DNA of 64,000 bases from Leptospira bouyouniensis. Its GTDB lineage: Bacteria > Spirochaetota > Leptospiria > Leptospirales > Leptospiraceae. Positions 63,899 through 64,000 of this stretch are shown one piece after another (position 1 is the stretch's first letter; the number at the start of each line of letters is the position of its first letter). Below the pieces are notes generated by a model. The model was not told where the DNA came from and did no database searches. It was given only the letters and a program-made list of their open reading frames with translations. Both the position numbers and the translations under genes were made by a program. The stretch spans positions 62,001 through 126,000 of the forward strand of contig NZ_RQFT01000007.1 in the NCBI RefSeq assembly GCF_004769525.1. Reading direction: 5' to 3'.

Positions 63899-64000
63899 TC
63901 AATTCACACCATAGGTACGTTCGTCTGAAGCTCTGTAGTACCCACTTGCTTCCTCATTTTTAATGATTTCTGCCTCTTCCCCGAAGAGTTGTTTCCGCAT
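63899..64000 (-). CDS. 3' end of a gene, possibly lipase-foldase-like
   Basis: Only the last 33 codons are visible, ending at TGA 63899-63901. The sequence MRKQLFGEEAEIIKNEEAS followed by a YRASDERTYG tail resembles the repeated helical unit of lipase foldases, which have a similar YFGKEKAEALANER unit in the gene at 61735. The fragment is too short for a firm call. An ATG falls exactly at the window edge, but it need not be the start. Confidence 0.4.
   Translation of the reverse strand: MRKQLFGEEAEIIKNEEASGYYRASDERTYGVN

Overview
The window looks like chromosomal DNA of a Leptospira species. The strongest marker is a clear homologue of the leptospiral porin OmpL1. Supporting signs are the Leptospira-type lipoproteins (DUF1554, FG-GAP, a lectin-like relic), a moderately low GC content, frequent TTG/GTG starts and tightly packed genes. 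I see no rRNA, tRNA, CRISPR array, prophage or insertion sequence. Species cannot be fixed from the sequence alone.

Layout. 1-9.0 kb: the 5' end of an amidohydrolase-like gene, an ATPase-fold protein, a WaaE-type glycosyltransferase, aroE, folC, a TetR regulator, trpF, mutS and, convergently, serB. 9.0-14.7 kb: an SGNH lipoprotein, a 59-aa gene, a GPH-type transporter and the biotin operon bioD-bioA-bioB on the minus strand. 14.8-20.4 kb: a cNMP-binding protein with an AI-2E-family permease, two EamA transporters, a degenerate RlmL-like methyltransferase, ung and a pterin dehydratase. 20.5-23.5 kb: ompL1, a secreted protein, carA. 23.5-30.8 kb (minus): an MBOAT/SGNH O-acetylation pair, a GAF/GGDEF-like protein, a very acidic repeat protein and a SLBB protein. 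30.9-37.9 kb: the complete F0F1 ATP synthase operon in the order atpI-B-E-F-H-A-G-D-C on the minus strand. 38.2-43.0 kb: a large FG-GAP lipoprotein and a decayed lipoprotein gene. 43.2-46.0 kb: ohrR-gpx with a probable OhrR operator, then amtB-glnK. 46.1-49.3 kb: an acetolactate synthase gene preceded by a Val/Leu-rich leader peptide and mutually exclusive hairpins, an AtpZ-like gene and lepB. 49.4-61.6 kb: CitE-like and DUF2079 proteins, an MBL hydrolase with a tandem hot-dog protein, a GapN-like aldehyde dehydrogenase, a DUF1554 lipoprotein, an alpha/beta hydrolase, a histone-deacetylase-family enzyme and a DUF4015 lipoprotein. 61.7-64 kb: a secreted lipase with its foldase, and the 3' end of a further gene.

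Most of the window is housekeeping metabolism, membrane energetics and envelope functions. The best candidate for a little-described regulatory system is the leader region of the acetolactate synthase gene (about 47.82-48.05 kb): a 42-codon ORF with a VVLVVV run, a 10-bp complementary pair and a competing 14-bp hairpin next to the ribosome binding site. Other points of interest are the seven-copy LSLEEL-type motif array in an acidic protein, a pair of dispersed hairpin repeats, a probable CTG start for ung, a lipoprotein pseudogene broken in three places, and a terminator placed between the lipase gene and its foldase.
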